A stretch of DNA of 64,000 bases from Nocardia mangyaensis (lineage in GTDB: Bacteria > Actinomycetota > Actinomycetes > Mycobacteriales > Mycobacteriaceae). Each line of letters begins with the position of its first letter. The first letter of the stretch is position 1. The DNA lies in assembly GCF_001886715.1 (NCBI RefSeq), contig NZ_CP018082.1:1054001-1118000 (forward strand). Reading direction: 5' to 3'. Shown piece by piece: positions 8,188 through 21,500 of this stretch. The position numbers were made by a program, and so were the translations under genes. Below the pieces are notes generated by a model, which saw nothing but the letters and a program-made list of their open reading frames with translations, was not told the DNA's origin and did not search any database.

Positions 8188-8710
8188 GGACGCGGTGGAC
8201 CTGTGCGTCGACCGCGTGAACCACGGTGCGGGCCATGAGGAGGGGGTCCGACCCGCCACGACCGCAGCGCCGCAGGTGGTACTCGATCTCGCCGACCAGA
8301 TGGTCCTCGAACGCCTGCATCATCGCGAGCTCTTCGGGCAGCCGCAGCGCGACCCGGTGCAGCAGGGCGTGCAGCGCGGGCCGATCGCGGTGCAGATCGG
8401 CGACCACCGCCAGGATCGCGTGCATGCTCTCGTCGAAAGGCGGCTCGTCGGCGCGCAACCGGGCGAACACCTCACCCAGCCGTTGCCCGGCGTCGATCAC
8501 ATGCCGTTCGGCCAGCGCCCGCAGCATGGCGGTCTTGTTCGGAAAGTACTGGTACAGCGTGCCGATCGACATCCCGGCGCGTTCGGCGATGCGGTTGGTC
8601 GTCGCGGACACACCCTCGCGGGAGAAGACCTGCGCGGCGGCCTCGAGCAGCGTGTCCACGGTCTCGCGGGAGCGTTGCTGGCGGGGTGACTTACGCGGCC
8701 GGTCGTCCAT
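8081..8710 (-). CDS. TetR/AcrR-family transcriptional regulator
   Basis: The 209-residue protein has a TetR helix-turn-helix at residues 20-65 (ETVDTLLEAAAQVFSREG, TTNRIAERAGMSIGTLYQYF) and a helical ligand-binding C-terminus. Its ATG overlaps the glpK stop (TGATG), so it is translated after glycerol kinase and may control glycerol or lipid-derived carbon use. The ligand is unknown. Its last 70 codons overlap the antisense hydrolase remnant. Confidence 0.85.
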   Translation of the reverse strand: MDDRPRKSPRQQRSRETVDTLLEAAAQVFSREGVSATTNRIAERAGMSIGTLYQYFPNKTAMLRALAERHVIDAGQRLGEVFARLRADEPPFDESMHAILAVVADLHRDRPALHALLHRVALRLPEELAMMQAFEDHLVGEIEYHLRRCGRGGSDPLLMARTVVHAVDAQVHRVLTRHSVRAEELTALAKALIPAESGPVPPAASPRAE

Positions 8711-10206
8711 CAGGCCCAGTTGTACGTGCGTTCGACGGCCTTGTTCCATTCGGTGAAGCGTTGTTCGCGTTCGGCTTCCGACATCGACGGTGTCCAGGTG
8801 TGATCGGCGGACCAGTTGTCGCGGATCTCGTCGGTGCCCGACCAGTAGCCGACGGCCAGGCCCGCGGCGTAGGCCGCGCCGAGTGCGGTGGTCTCGCGCA
8901 CCACCGGACGCACGACGGGAACATCGAGGATGTCGGACTGGAACTGCATGAGCAGGTCGTTGCCGGTCATGCCGCCGTCGACCTTGAGGGTGGTCAGTTC
9001 CAGGTCCAGCTGTTGGGCGGCGGCGTCGGCGCGCATGGCGTCGACCACCTCTCTGGTCTGGAAGGCGGTCGACTCGAGTGCGGCGCGGGCCAGGTGGGCT
9101 TTGGTGACGAAGCGGGTGAGTCCGGCGATGACACCGCGCGCGTCGGGACGCCACCGCGGGGCGAACAGACCGGAGAAGGCGGGCACGAAGTACGCGCCGC
9201 CGCTGTCGTCGACGCTGCGGGCCAGCGGCTCCACCTCCTCGGCCGAGGCGATGATGCCGAGGTTGTCGCGCAGCCACTGCACCAGCGAGCCGGTCACGGC
9301 GATCGAGCCCTCCAGCGCGTAGACCGCCGGTGCTTCGCCGAGCTGATAACAGGCGGTGGTGAGCAGCCCGTGTTTGCTGAACACCGGAGTCGTCCCGGTG
9401 TTGAGGAGCATGAAATTGCCGGTGCCGTAGGTGTTCTTGGCCTCACCGGGCAGCAGGCAGGCCTGGCCGAAGGTGGCGGCCTGCTGGTCACCGAGGATGC
9501 CCGCCACCGGCGCGCCCGCGAACGGGCCCTGGGTGATCTCGGCATACACCTCCGAGGAGCTGCGGATCTGCGGGAGCAGTGACATCGGGATGTCGAACTC
9601 GGCGCAGATCCGCGAATCCCATTGCAGGGTACGCAGATCCATCAGCAGGGTGCGGGAGGCGTTGGTGACGTCGGTGAGGTGCTCACCGGTCAGCTTCCAC
9701 AGCACCCAGCTGTCCATGGTGCCGAAACACAACTCGCCTGCCTCGGCTCGCGCGCGGACGCCGTCGACATTGTCGAGGATCCACCGCAGCTTCGGCCCCG
9801 CGAAATAGGTCGACAGCGGCAGCCCGGTGCGATCGGCGTAGCGCTGCGGACCCTGCTCGCCGGCCAGTTCGCCGCACAGCTGATCGGTGCGGGTGTCCTG
9901 CCAGACGATGGCGTTGTGCACCGGCTGCCCGGTGGCCCGATCCCAGACCACGGTGGTCTCGCGCTGATTGGTGATCCCGATCGCCGCCAGATCCCCGGCG
10001 GAGCACCCGCTGGTGCCGAGCGCCGCCCCGAGCGCCCACTCGGTGTTGCGCCACACCTCCAGCGGATCGTGCTCGACCCAGCCCGGCTTGGGCAGGATCT
10101 GCCGATGCTCCCGTTGCGCGGTCCCGACGATCCGACCTTGCCGATCGAAGACGATGCACCGACTCGAAGTCGTGCCCTGATCGATGGCGGCCACATAGCG
10201 ACGCAT
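8710..10206 (-). CDS. glpK: Glycerol kinase
   Basis: The 498-residue FGGY-family kinase phosphorylates glycerol to sn-glycerol-3-phosphate with ATP. The N-terminal phosphate loop DQGTTSSR (residues 9-16), the FGGY-type segment [18 protein letters not shown] near 410 and full length match the family. It is divergent from glpD across a 191-bp intergenic region that must hold both promoters, so product and next enzyme are encoded back to back. The TetR gene is translationally coupled behind it. Confidence 0.95.
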   Translation of the reverse strand: MRRYVAAIDQGTTSSRCIVFDRQGRIVGTAQREHRQILPKPGWVEHDPLEVWRNTEWALGAALGTSGCSAGDLAAIGITNQRETTVVWDRATGQPVHNAIVWQDTRTDQLCGELAGEQGPQRYADRTGLPLSTYFAGPKLRWILDNVDGVRARAEAGELCFGTMDSWVLWKLTGEHLTDVTNASRTLLMDLRTLQWDSRICAEFDIPMSLLPQIRSSSEVYAEITQGPFAGAPVAGILGDQQAATFGQACLLPGEAKNTYGTGNFMLLNTGTTPVFSKHGLLTTACYQLGEAPAVYALEGSIAVTGSLVQWLRDNLGIIASAEEVEPLARSVDDSGGAYFVPAFSGLFAPRWRPDARGVIAGLTRFVTKAHLARAALESTAFQTREVVDAMRADAAAQQLDLELTTLKVDGGMTGNDLLMQFQSDILDVPVVRPVVRETTALGAAYAAGLAVGYWSGTDEIRDNWSADHTWTPSMSEAEREQRFTEWNKAVERTYNWA

Positions 10207-10397
10207 TGATGCAGGTTACCCAAGGACGGCTCCGCGCCGGGCCGCTGTCGAATTTCGGGCGCCCGCCCCGCCGCGCACGTCCCGCGCGCGGAGCACGCAC
10301 TACGTTTAGCCTGTAGACGGCGCCGGGGATGTGCTCCGGTGTTGCCCCACTGTCGACCGGGACCGGCCGAACCTCGGTCGGCGGCGAGGAGTCGAGC

Positions 10398-12188
10398 ATG
10401 TCGCAGACACCGGAGTTTCCCTTCCTCAACCCTGGTGAGTTGGTCGCGGGCGGGAAACGCGACCGGTTCGGCCCGGGTCAGCTCGGGCCAGAGCATCGCC
10501 GTACCGCGTGGGAACGCCTCGGCAAGGACCAGTTCGACGTGCTGGTCATCGGCGGCGGCGTGGTCGGCGCCGGGATCGCGCTGGACGCGGCGACGCGCGG
10601 CCTCTCGGTCGCCCTGGTCGAGGCCCGCGATCTGGCCTCCGGCACGTCGAGCCGGTCGTCGAAGATGTTCCACGGTGGCCTGCGCTACCTCGAACAGCTC
10701 GAGTTCGGGCTGGTCCGGGAGGCGTTGAAGGAACGTGAGCTGGCCCTGTCGACGCTGGCCCCGCACCTGGTCAAGCCGCTGCGCTTTCTCTACCCACTCA
10801 CCCACCGCGTCTGGGAGCGTCCGTATGTCGCCGCGGGCCTCACCCTCTATGACAGCATGGGCGGCGCGAAATCCGTTCCAGGACAGCATCATCTGACTCG
10901 CCACGGCGCGATGCGGCTGGCCCCGGGTCTGCGCAGGGACTCGCTGATCGGCGGGGTCACCTACTACGACACCGTCGTCGACGACGCCCGCCACACGATG
11001 ACGGTCGCCCGCACCGCCGCGCACTACGGCGCGGTCATCCGCACCTCCACCCAGGTCGTCGGGCTGCTGCGCGAAGCCGACCGAGTGGTCGGGGTGAAGC
11101 TGCGCGACACCGAGGATGGGCGCACCGGCGAGGCCCGCGCGAATGTGGTGATCAACGCGACCGGGGTCTGGACCGACGAGGTCCAGGGCCTGTCGAATCA
11201 ACGCGGCCGATTCCATGTGCGCGCGTCCAAGGGCGTGCACATCGTGGTGCCGCGTGACCGGATCGTCAGCGACGCGGCCATCATCCTGCGCACCGCGACC
11301 TCGGTGCTGTTCGTCATCCCGTGGGGCGCGCACTGGATCATCGGCACCACCGACACCGACTGGAATCTCGACCTGGCCCATCCCGCCGCGACCAAGGCCG
11401 ACATCGACTACCTGCTCGACCGGGTCAACGAGGTGCTGGTCACCCCGCTCACCCACGCCGACATCGACGGCGTCTACGCGGGTCTGCGTCCGCTGCTGGC
11501 CGGGGAGAGCGACGAGACCTCCAAGCTCTCGCGCGAACACGCGGTCGCCAGGGTCGCACCGGGCCTGGTGAGCATCGCGGGCGGCAAGTACACCACCTAC
11601 CGGGTGATGGCCGCCGACGCGATGGACGAAGCCGCACAGGACATTCCGGCCCGCGTCTCGCCCTCGATCACCGAGAAGGTCGCGCTGCTGGGCGCCGACG
11701 GCTACTTCGCCCTGGTGAACCAGACCGTGCAGCTGGCCGAACACTACGGCTTGCACCCCTATCGGATGACCCACCTCCTCGACCGCTACGGCTCCGTCGT
11801 CGACGAGGTGCTCGCCATGGCCGCGGGCAAACCCGAACTGCTGCGACCGATCACCGACGCACCGGCGTATCTGCAAGTCGAAGCGGTGTACGCGGCCGCC
11901 GCCGAGGGGGCCCTGCACCTCGACGACATCCTGGCCCGGCGCACCCGCATCTCGATCGAATACTCCGATCGCGGCGCCAACTGCGCCGAGCAGGTCGCCA
12001 ATCTCGTCGCGCCTGTGCTCGGTTGGGACGCCGAGGACATCGATCGCGAGGTGTCGCTGTATCAGGCACGAGTGCGCGCGGAGATCGAATCGCAGGCCGA
12101 GCCCGACGACAAGTCGGCCGACGCGCTACGAGCCGCCGCACCGGAACCGCGCCCGCAACTGCTCGAGCCGGTACCCCAGGATCGCTGA
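10398..12188 (+). CDS. glpD: Aerobic glycerol-3-phosphate dehydrogenase
   Basis: The 596-residue FAD enzyme oxidises glycerol-3-phosphate to dihydroxyacetone phosphate and passes electrons to the quinone pool at the membrane. The Rossmann motif VIGGGVVGAGIALDAATRG begins near residue 52; the GTSSRSSKMFHGGLRYLE segment and the C-terminal DAO_C domain match GlpD/GlpD2. GAGGAG at 10386-10391 supports ATG 10398. It matches GlpD2 of mycobacteria in context (next to lpdA) and works with glpK transcribed away from it. Confidence 0.93.
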   Translation: MSQTPEFPFLNPGELVAGGKRDRFGPGQLGPEHRRTAWERLGKDQFDVLVIGGGVVGAGIALDAATRGLSVALVEARDLASGTSSRSSKMFHGGLRYLEQLEFGLVREALKERELALSTLAPHLVKPLRFLYPLTHRVWERPYVAAGLTLYDSMGGAKSVPGQHHLTRHGAMRLAPGLRRDSLIGGVTYYDTVVDDARHTMTVARTAAHYGAVIRTSTQVVGLLREADRVVGVKLRDTEDGRTGEARANVVINATGVWTDEVQGLSNQRGRFHVRASKGVHIVVPRDRIVSDAAIILRTATSVLFVIPWGAHWIIGTTDTDWNLDLAHPAATKADIDYLLDRVNEVLVTPLTHADIDGVYAGLRPLLAGESDETSKLSREHAVARVAPGLVSIAGGKYTTYRVMAADAMDEAAQDIPARVSPSITEKVALLGADGYFALVNQTVQLAEHYGLHPYRMTHLLDRYGSVVDEVLAMAAGKPELLRPITDAPAYLQVEAVYAAAAEGALHLDDILARRTRISIEYSDRGANCAEQVANLVAPVLGWDAEDIDREVSLYQARVRAEIESQAEPDDKSADALRAAAPEPRPQLLEPVPQDR

Positions 12189-12294
12189 CTCGCCCCGGTC
12201 CAGGTACTGGGCGCGCCCGCGTGCCTTCCACGTAGTGGAGGTGGGGAAGCCAACGAGTCCCCGGTTGCCCCCTCGAGTCGCCCGGGTAACGACC

Positions 12295-12373
12295 TGGACG
12301 GTTGATCACCAGGCTCTGGTGGCGTTCGCTTCTCGGCCGCTACTTACCTGAGTGCCTGGTGATCAATCGTCCA
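12295..12373. repeat. 79-bp hairpin element, copy 1
   Basis: Arms of 20 bp (12295-12314 and 12354-12373) are reverse complements with one mismatch and flank exactly 39 bases. The inner part continues to pair imperfectly, and the apical region contains TCGGCCG. A related element with the same arm length, spacer length and core (tgatcaccaggctctgg) lies at 43583-43661. Copy 1 sits between the convergent 3' ends of glpD and nei and could serve as a terminator there. Confidence 0.8.
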
Positions 12374-12458
12374 ACAGCGTGGTCCGCGGGTGCTGAGTCC
12401 GGCCCCGCGCGGCCTGGCGGGCTCGTGCGGTCGGCAGGGCAGCGGCAAGGGGCAGCGG

Positions 12459-13238
12459 TCAATGGGTGGGGGGTGGTTGGCAGCGGGGGCAGAAGTAGAT
12501 GCCGCGTTCGCGTTGAGTGATGCGATCGGCGGGGTCGTCCTCGCCGAGGAGCCGGGAGACGATCGCGGTTCCGCAGCGTGGACACGGGCGGCGGGTGCGA
12601 CCGTAGACCATCGGTCGCCACGGCGGCTCGTGTGCGGCCTTGCCGAGGACGCGGTGGGATTCGTCGACGAGCGCGGGCAGGTCGTCGATGTCGCCGACCG
12701 GAGTCGCGGGGTGGACGCGGCGCAGGAAGCAGATCTCGCTGCGGTAGATGTTGCCGATGCCCGCGAGATTGCGCTGGTCGAGCAGGGCGAGGCCGATCGG
12801 GCGGCGCGGGTACTCGGTGAGCAGGCGCAGCGCCTCGGCGGCATCCCAGTTCGGGCCGAGCAGGTCGGGGCCGAGGTGGTCGATGACGGTGTGCTCCTCG
12901 GCGAGCCGCAGCACCTGGACCTTGCCGAGGGCGAAGCCGACCGCCTCGACCTCGTCGTTGGCCAGTACCAGGCGCGCGGTGACCGGCGGTTTGGTCCAGC
13001 GTTGGCCGCAGTGGAACACCCGCCACTGGCCCTCCATCTTCAGGTGCGTGTGGATGCTCACCTGGTCGGTGCGGATGAACAGGTGCTTGCCGTAGCTGCC
13101 GACCTCGGTGATCAGATCACCCACCAGATCGACGGTGGCGTAGCGGGGGACTCGGAAGTCGCTGCGTGTCAGGGTCTTTCCGGCCAGTGCTGTGCGTAGC
13201 CGTTCGGCGGTGCGGAAGACGGTGTCGCCCTCGGGCAT
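12459..13238 (-). CDS. nei: Fpg/Nei-family DNA glycosylase (endonuclease VIII type)
   Basis: The 259-residue enzyme removes oxidised bases and nicks at the abasic site. It begins MPEGDT, with the proline nucleophile (P2 after Met removal) and catalytic E3; a lysine follows in SYGKHLF near residue 54. LDQRNLAGIGNIYRSE is the helix-two-turn-helix, and a C-terminal CPRC...CPRC zinc finger binds DNA. It lies 4 bases after the lhr stop, so the two are co-transcribed, an arrangement also seen in mycobacteria (Rv3296-Rv3297) that links the helicase to base repair. Confidence 0.9.
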   Translation of the reverse strand: MPEGDTVFRTAERLRTALAGKTLTRSDFRVPRYATVDLVGDLITEVGSYGKHLFIRTDQVSIHTHLKMEGQWRVFHCGQRWTKPPVTARLVLANDEVEAVGFALGKVQVLRLAEEHTVIDHLGPDLLGPNWDAAEALRLLTEYPRRPIGLALLDQRNLAGIGNIYRSEICFLRRVHPATPVGDIDDLPALVDESHRVLGKAAHEPPWRPMVYGRTRRPCPRCGTAIVSRLLGEDDPADRITQRERGIYFCPRCQPPPTH

Positions 13239-13242
13239 GCGG

Positions 13243-18504
<5,262 letters not shown>

Positions 18505-18609
18505 GCTCCTCAGTGTGCACCGCCCCACCGACAATCCCGCAGACGCACCGACCTGCACCGGCGGTGGTGGGTGTCGCGGAAAATGTGACCGGCGCTACTC
18601 TGAGTCCCC

Positions 18610-19158
18610 GTGCAAACGGTGCTGAGAGTCGACCTCGTCGGCCATGGCCTTACCGAGGCGGTACGTAAGGCGCGTTTTCCTGTTGACGAACCGCTGGACG
18701 AGTCCGGGCGGGTGGCGCTGCGGGCCTGTGTGCCGCTGGCCGGGGCGCGGGTGCGGACCGGGCCGGAACGGCGGGCGCGAGAGACGGCGGAGGCGCTGGG
18801 GTTGGTGGGGGAGCCGGACTCGCGGTTGCGGGATCTCGACGCGGGGGCGTGGCGGGGTGGCGAGATGGGTGATCTGGCGCAGGATCAGCTGTTCGCGTGG
18901 CTCACCGATCCCGAATTCCGTGGGCACGGCGGCGAATCGGTGACCGACCTGGTCGACCGGGTGCGGTTCTGGCTGGCCGAGATCGCCTCGGTCGGCCACG
19001 ACACGGTCGCGGTGACGCATCCGGCCGTGATCAGAGCGGCGGTGCTGGTCGTGCTCGACGCACCGGCGAAGTCGTTCTGGCGCATCGACATCGCCCCGGC
19101 GAGCATCACCCGACTGCATCACCGAGGGCACTGGACGTTGCGGACGAGCGCCGGATAG
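18610..19158 (+). CDS. Histidine-phosphatase-superfamily protein with altered RHG motif
   Basis: The 182-residue protein follows the phosphoglycerate-mutase-like fold: GPERRARETAEALGL near residue 52, RDLDAGAWRG near 76, GGESVTDLVDRV near 103 and the second-histidine strand VAVTHPAVIRAAV near 137. The first catalytic motif, normally RHG, reads VGHGLTE here: the phospho-accepting histidine is kept but the phosphate-binding arginine is glycine. Activity may be lost or changed. GTG 18610 is the start. It is divergent from lhr and precedes a strong hairpin. Confidence 0.75.
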   Translation: MQTVLRVDLVGHGLTEAVRKARFPVDEPLDESGRVALRACVPLAGARVRTGPERRARETAEALGLVGEPDSRLRDLDAGAWRGGEMGDLAQDQLFAWLTDPEFRGHGGESVTDLVDRVRFWLAEIASVGHDTVAVTHPAVIRAAVLVVLDAPAKSFWRIDIAPASITRLHHRGHWTLRTSAG

Positions 19159-19168
19159 CGACGGAAAA

Positions 19169-19208
19169 CGGCGAAGGCCCCGGAGTCGAAACTCTGGGGC
19201 CTTCGCCG
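19169..19208 (-). terminator. Intrinsic terminator of the initiator tRNA gene
   Basis: A 17-bp stem with one G-T pair (19169-19185 with 19192-19208) ends directly after the tRNA 3' end. On the minus strand it is followed by TTTT, the classic rho-independent form. It can also stop transcripts of the phosphatase gene from the other side. Confidence 0.9.
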
Positions 19209-19211
19209 TAG

Positions 19212-19285
19212 TAGCGGGAACAGGATTTGAACCTGCGACCTCTGGGTTATGAGCCCAGCGAGCTACCGAGCTGCTCCATCCCGCG
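19212..19285 (-). tRNA. Initiator tRNA-fMet (anticodon CAU)
   Basis: The minus-strand sequence folds into a full cloverleaf with CAU anticodon. Initiator hallmarks are visible: C1 faces U72 so the first acceptor pair is not formed, G2-C71 to A7-U66 pair, the anticodon stem carries three consecutive G-C pairs (GGG/CCC), and the D arm reads GGAGCAGCTCGGTAGCTC. CCA is not encoded. Confidence 0.95.
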
Positions 19286-19337
19286 TCGTAAACACCACTC
19301 TACACGGCACGGGGTGGATGACGAAATCGGTCACTGA

Positions 19338-20867
19338 TCAGCCGAAATGGATCCCCTGGGCGAGGGGGAGCTCGGTGGAGTAATTGATCGTGTTGGTGGC
19401 CCTGCGCATGTAGGCCTTCCAGGAATCGGACCCGGATTCCCGCCCGCCGCCGGTGTTCTTCTCGCCGCCGAACGCCCCGCCGATCTCCGCGCCGGAGGTG
19501 CCGATGTTGACATTGGCGATGCCGCAGTCCGAGCCGTCCGCGGACAGGAACCGCTCGGCTTCGCGCTGGTCGAGGGTGAAGACCGACGACGAGAGACCTT
19601 GGGGGACATCGTTGTTGAGCGCTATGGCGGTGTCGAAATCGTCGTAGGTCAGGACGTAGAGGATCGGTGCGAACGTCTCCTCGCGCACCAGCTCGGTGTG
19701 CTTGGGCATCCGGACCAGCGCGGGCCGCGCGTAGTAGGCGTCGGGCCCGATCAGGTCGACTCGTTCACCTCCGCAGACGATCACGCCGCCCTCCTGCCCG
19801 GCCCGCACCAGCGCCTCCTGCATCGCGGTGTAGGCGCGCTCGTCGATCAGCGGCCCGACCAGCACGCCCTCCTCGAGCGGATTGCCCACGCGCAGTTGGG
19901 TGTAGGCCGCGGCGATCCGCCCGACCACCTCATCGGCGATCGACCGATGCACGATCAACCGGCGCAGACTCGTGCAGCGCTGTCCGGCCGTACCCGCCGC
20001 CGCGAAGACGATCCCACGCACCGCCAGGTCCAGATCCGCGCTCGGCGCGACGATCGCGGCGTTGTTGCCGCCCAGTTCGAGCAGGCACCGGCCGAACCGC
20101 GCCGCCACCCGGGGCGCGACAGCCGCGCCCATCCGCACCGAGCCGGTCGCGCTGAGCAGGGCGACGCGCGGATCGTCGACGAGGGCGTGCCCGACCGTCG
20201 CGTCGCCTTGAACCAGCTGGTGCACTTCGGGATTCACGCCGACATCGACCGCCGCGCGGCGCAGCAGTGTGTGGCAGGCCAGTGCGGTCAGCGGGGTGGT
20301 CTCCGAGGGCTTCCACACCACCGTGTCACCGCAGACCAGCGCGATCGCGGTGTTCCACGCCCACACCGCGACCGGGAAGTTGAACGCCGAGATCACCCCG
20401 ACCACCCCGAGCGGATGCCAGGTCTCCATCAGCCGATGGCCGGGCCGCTCGGAAGGCATTGTCGCGCCGTAGAGCTGGCGCGAAAGGCCGATCGCGAACT
20501 CGCAGACGTCGATCATCTCCTGCACCTCGCCCAGCGCTTCGGCGCTGATCTTGCCCGCCTCCAGCGTCACCAGCTCGGCCAGTGCGCCCTGATGGGCCAC
20601 CAGCAGCTCGGCCAGTCTGCGCACCACGGCTGCCCGCACCGGCGCGGGCACCGTGCGCCAGGCGGGAAACGCGCCCGCCGCGCGGCCGATCGCGGCGTCG
20701 ACGGTCGTCGGGGTGTCGATGGTCAGCGGCAACAGGATGCCGCCGGAGATGGGCGAGCGCGCGAGCAGGGTGCCGGGCGTGGGCAGTTCGGCGCCCATGC
20801 CGTGCAGCAACGCCCTGGCGCGCAACGACAGCTGCTCGGAGAAGTGCTCGGTCACGGTCTGAGTCAT
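19338..20867 (-). CDS. pcd: L-piperideine-6-carboxylate dehydrogenase (aldehyde dehydrogenase family)
   Basis: The 509-residue NAD-dependent aldehyde dehydrogenase should oxidise piperideine-6-carboxylate (2-aminoadipate semialdehyde) to 2-aminoadipate, the step after lysine 6-transaminase. Visible are FNFPVAVWAWN and WKPSETTPLTA of the cofactor site near residues 165-195, LELGGNNAAIV with the general-base glutamate near 262, and GQRCTS with the catalytic cysteine near 296. AAGGTGAACAGGCG precedes ATG 20867. It is divergent from the Lrp regulator and 0.6 kb from lat, as Rv3293 is in tuberculosis. Confidence 0.9.
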   Translation of the reverse strand: MTQTVTEHFSEQLSLRARALLHGMGAELPTPGTLLARSPISGGILLPLTIDTPTTVDAAIGRAAGAFPAWRTVPAPVRAAVVRRLAELLVAHQGALAELVTLEAGKISAEALGEVQEMIDVCEFAIGLSRQLYGATMPSERPGHRLMETWHPLGVVGVISAFNFPVAVWAWNTAIALVCGDTVVWKPSETTPLTALACHTLLRRAAVDVGVNPEVHQLVQGDATVGHALVDDPRVALLSATGSVRMGAAVAPRVAARFGRCLLELGGNNAAIVAPSADLDLAVRGIVFAAAGTAGQRCTSLRRLIVHRSIADEVVGRIAAAYTQLRVGNPLEEGVLVGPLIDERAYTAMQEALVRAGQEGGVIVCGGERVDLIGPDAYYARPALVRMPKHTELVREETFAPILYVLTYDDFDTAIALNNDVPQGLSSSVFTLDQREAERFLSADGSDCGIANVNIGTSGAEIGGAFGGEKNTGGGRESGSDSWKAYMRRATNTINYSTELPLAQGIHFG

Positions 20868-20982
20868 CGCCTGTTCACCTTCTGCTGGTTGGTAGGGCTC
20901 ACGGAAAAGTTCGGTCGAATTCGGTGGGGGAACAGAAAGAAGTCTTGCCCGCGCGACCCCCGTGCTGGGTTAGCCTTCGCTG

Positions 20983-21435
20983 ATGGCGGATACACCGGCT
21001 CGGCCCCAGCTCGACGACATCGATCGCCTGTTGATCAAGGAATTGATGAGCGATGGTCGCGCCACGTTGTCGAATCTGGCGGAGAAGGCCAGCCTCTCGG
21101 TCTCGGCGGTGCAGTCGCGGGTGCGCAGGCTCGAAGCGCGCGGGGTGATCCGCGGCTACGCGGCGCACGTGGATCCCGAAGCGCTCGGACACCTGCTGTC
21201 GGCATTCGTCGCGATCACTCCTCTCGACCCGTCCCAGCCCGATGACGCGCCCGCATTGTTGCAGCACATCCCCGGCATCGAGGCCTGCCACTCGGTCGCG
21301 GGCGAGGAGAGCTACGTCCTGCTGGTGCGGGTGGCCTCACCCCGGCACCTGGAACAGCTGCTGCAGGAGATCAGGGCAACCGCCAACGTGCGGACGCGCA
21401 GCACCATCATCCTGCAGACATTCTACGATAGGTAA
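20983..21435 (+). CDS. Lrp/AsnC-family regulator of the lysine catabolic genes
   Basis: The 150-residue protein has an N-terminal winged helix-turn-helix (DDIDRLLIKELMSDGRATLSN, then SAVQSRVRRLEARGVIRGY) and a C-terminal RAM ligand domain with the GxxS/Y-type loop (VAGEESYVLLVRV). Lrp proteins form octamers that respond to amino acids. Its place between pcd and lat matches LrpA (Rv3291c), which controls lat in tuberculosis. Lysine or a related amino acid is the likely ligand by context. Confidence 0.9.
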   Translation: MADTPARPQLDDIDRLLIKELMSDGRATLSNLAEKASLSVSAVQSRVRRLEARGVIRGYAAHVDPEALGHLLSAFVAITPLDPSQPDDAPALLQHIPGIEACHSVAGEESYVLLVRVASPRHLEQLLQEIRATANVRTRSTIILQTFYDR

Positions 21436-21500
21436 CGATTCTTCGTAATTAATCCGTGAATCCATAGAGGTTCCGTAAATATTTGCGTACCCTCGGTGGC
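21436..21500 (+). promoter_or_regulatory. AT-rich upstream region of lat
   Basis: The stretch taacgattcttcgtaattaa and the following attccgtaaatattt-like bases are markedly AT-rich for this genome. They sit directly before the lat start and after the Lrp gene, where an Lrp-controlled promoter is expected. No exact operator can be assigned by eye. Confidence 0.4.

Noticed and set aside
9690..11918. A 742-codon minus-strand frame spanning glpK and glpD
   Set aside because: It crosses the divergent promoter region and is antisense or out of frame to two certain enzymes; no motif is present.
12295..12373. Hairpin element copy 1 considered as only the glpD/nei terminator
   Set aside because: A second copy with matching geometry lies between divergent genes, so a pure terminator explanation is insufficient, though it may still end transcripts here.
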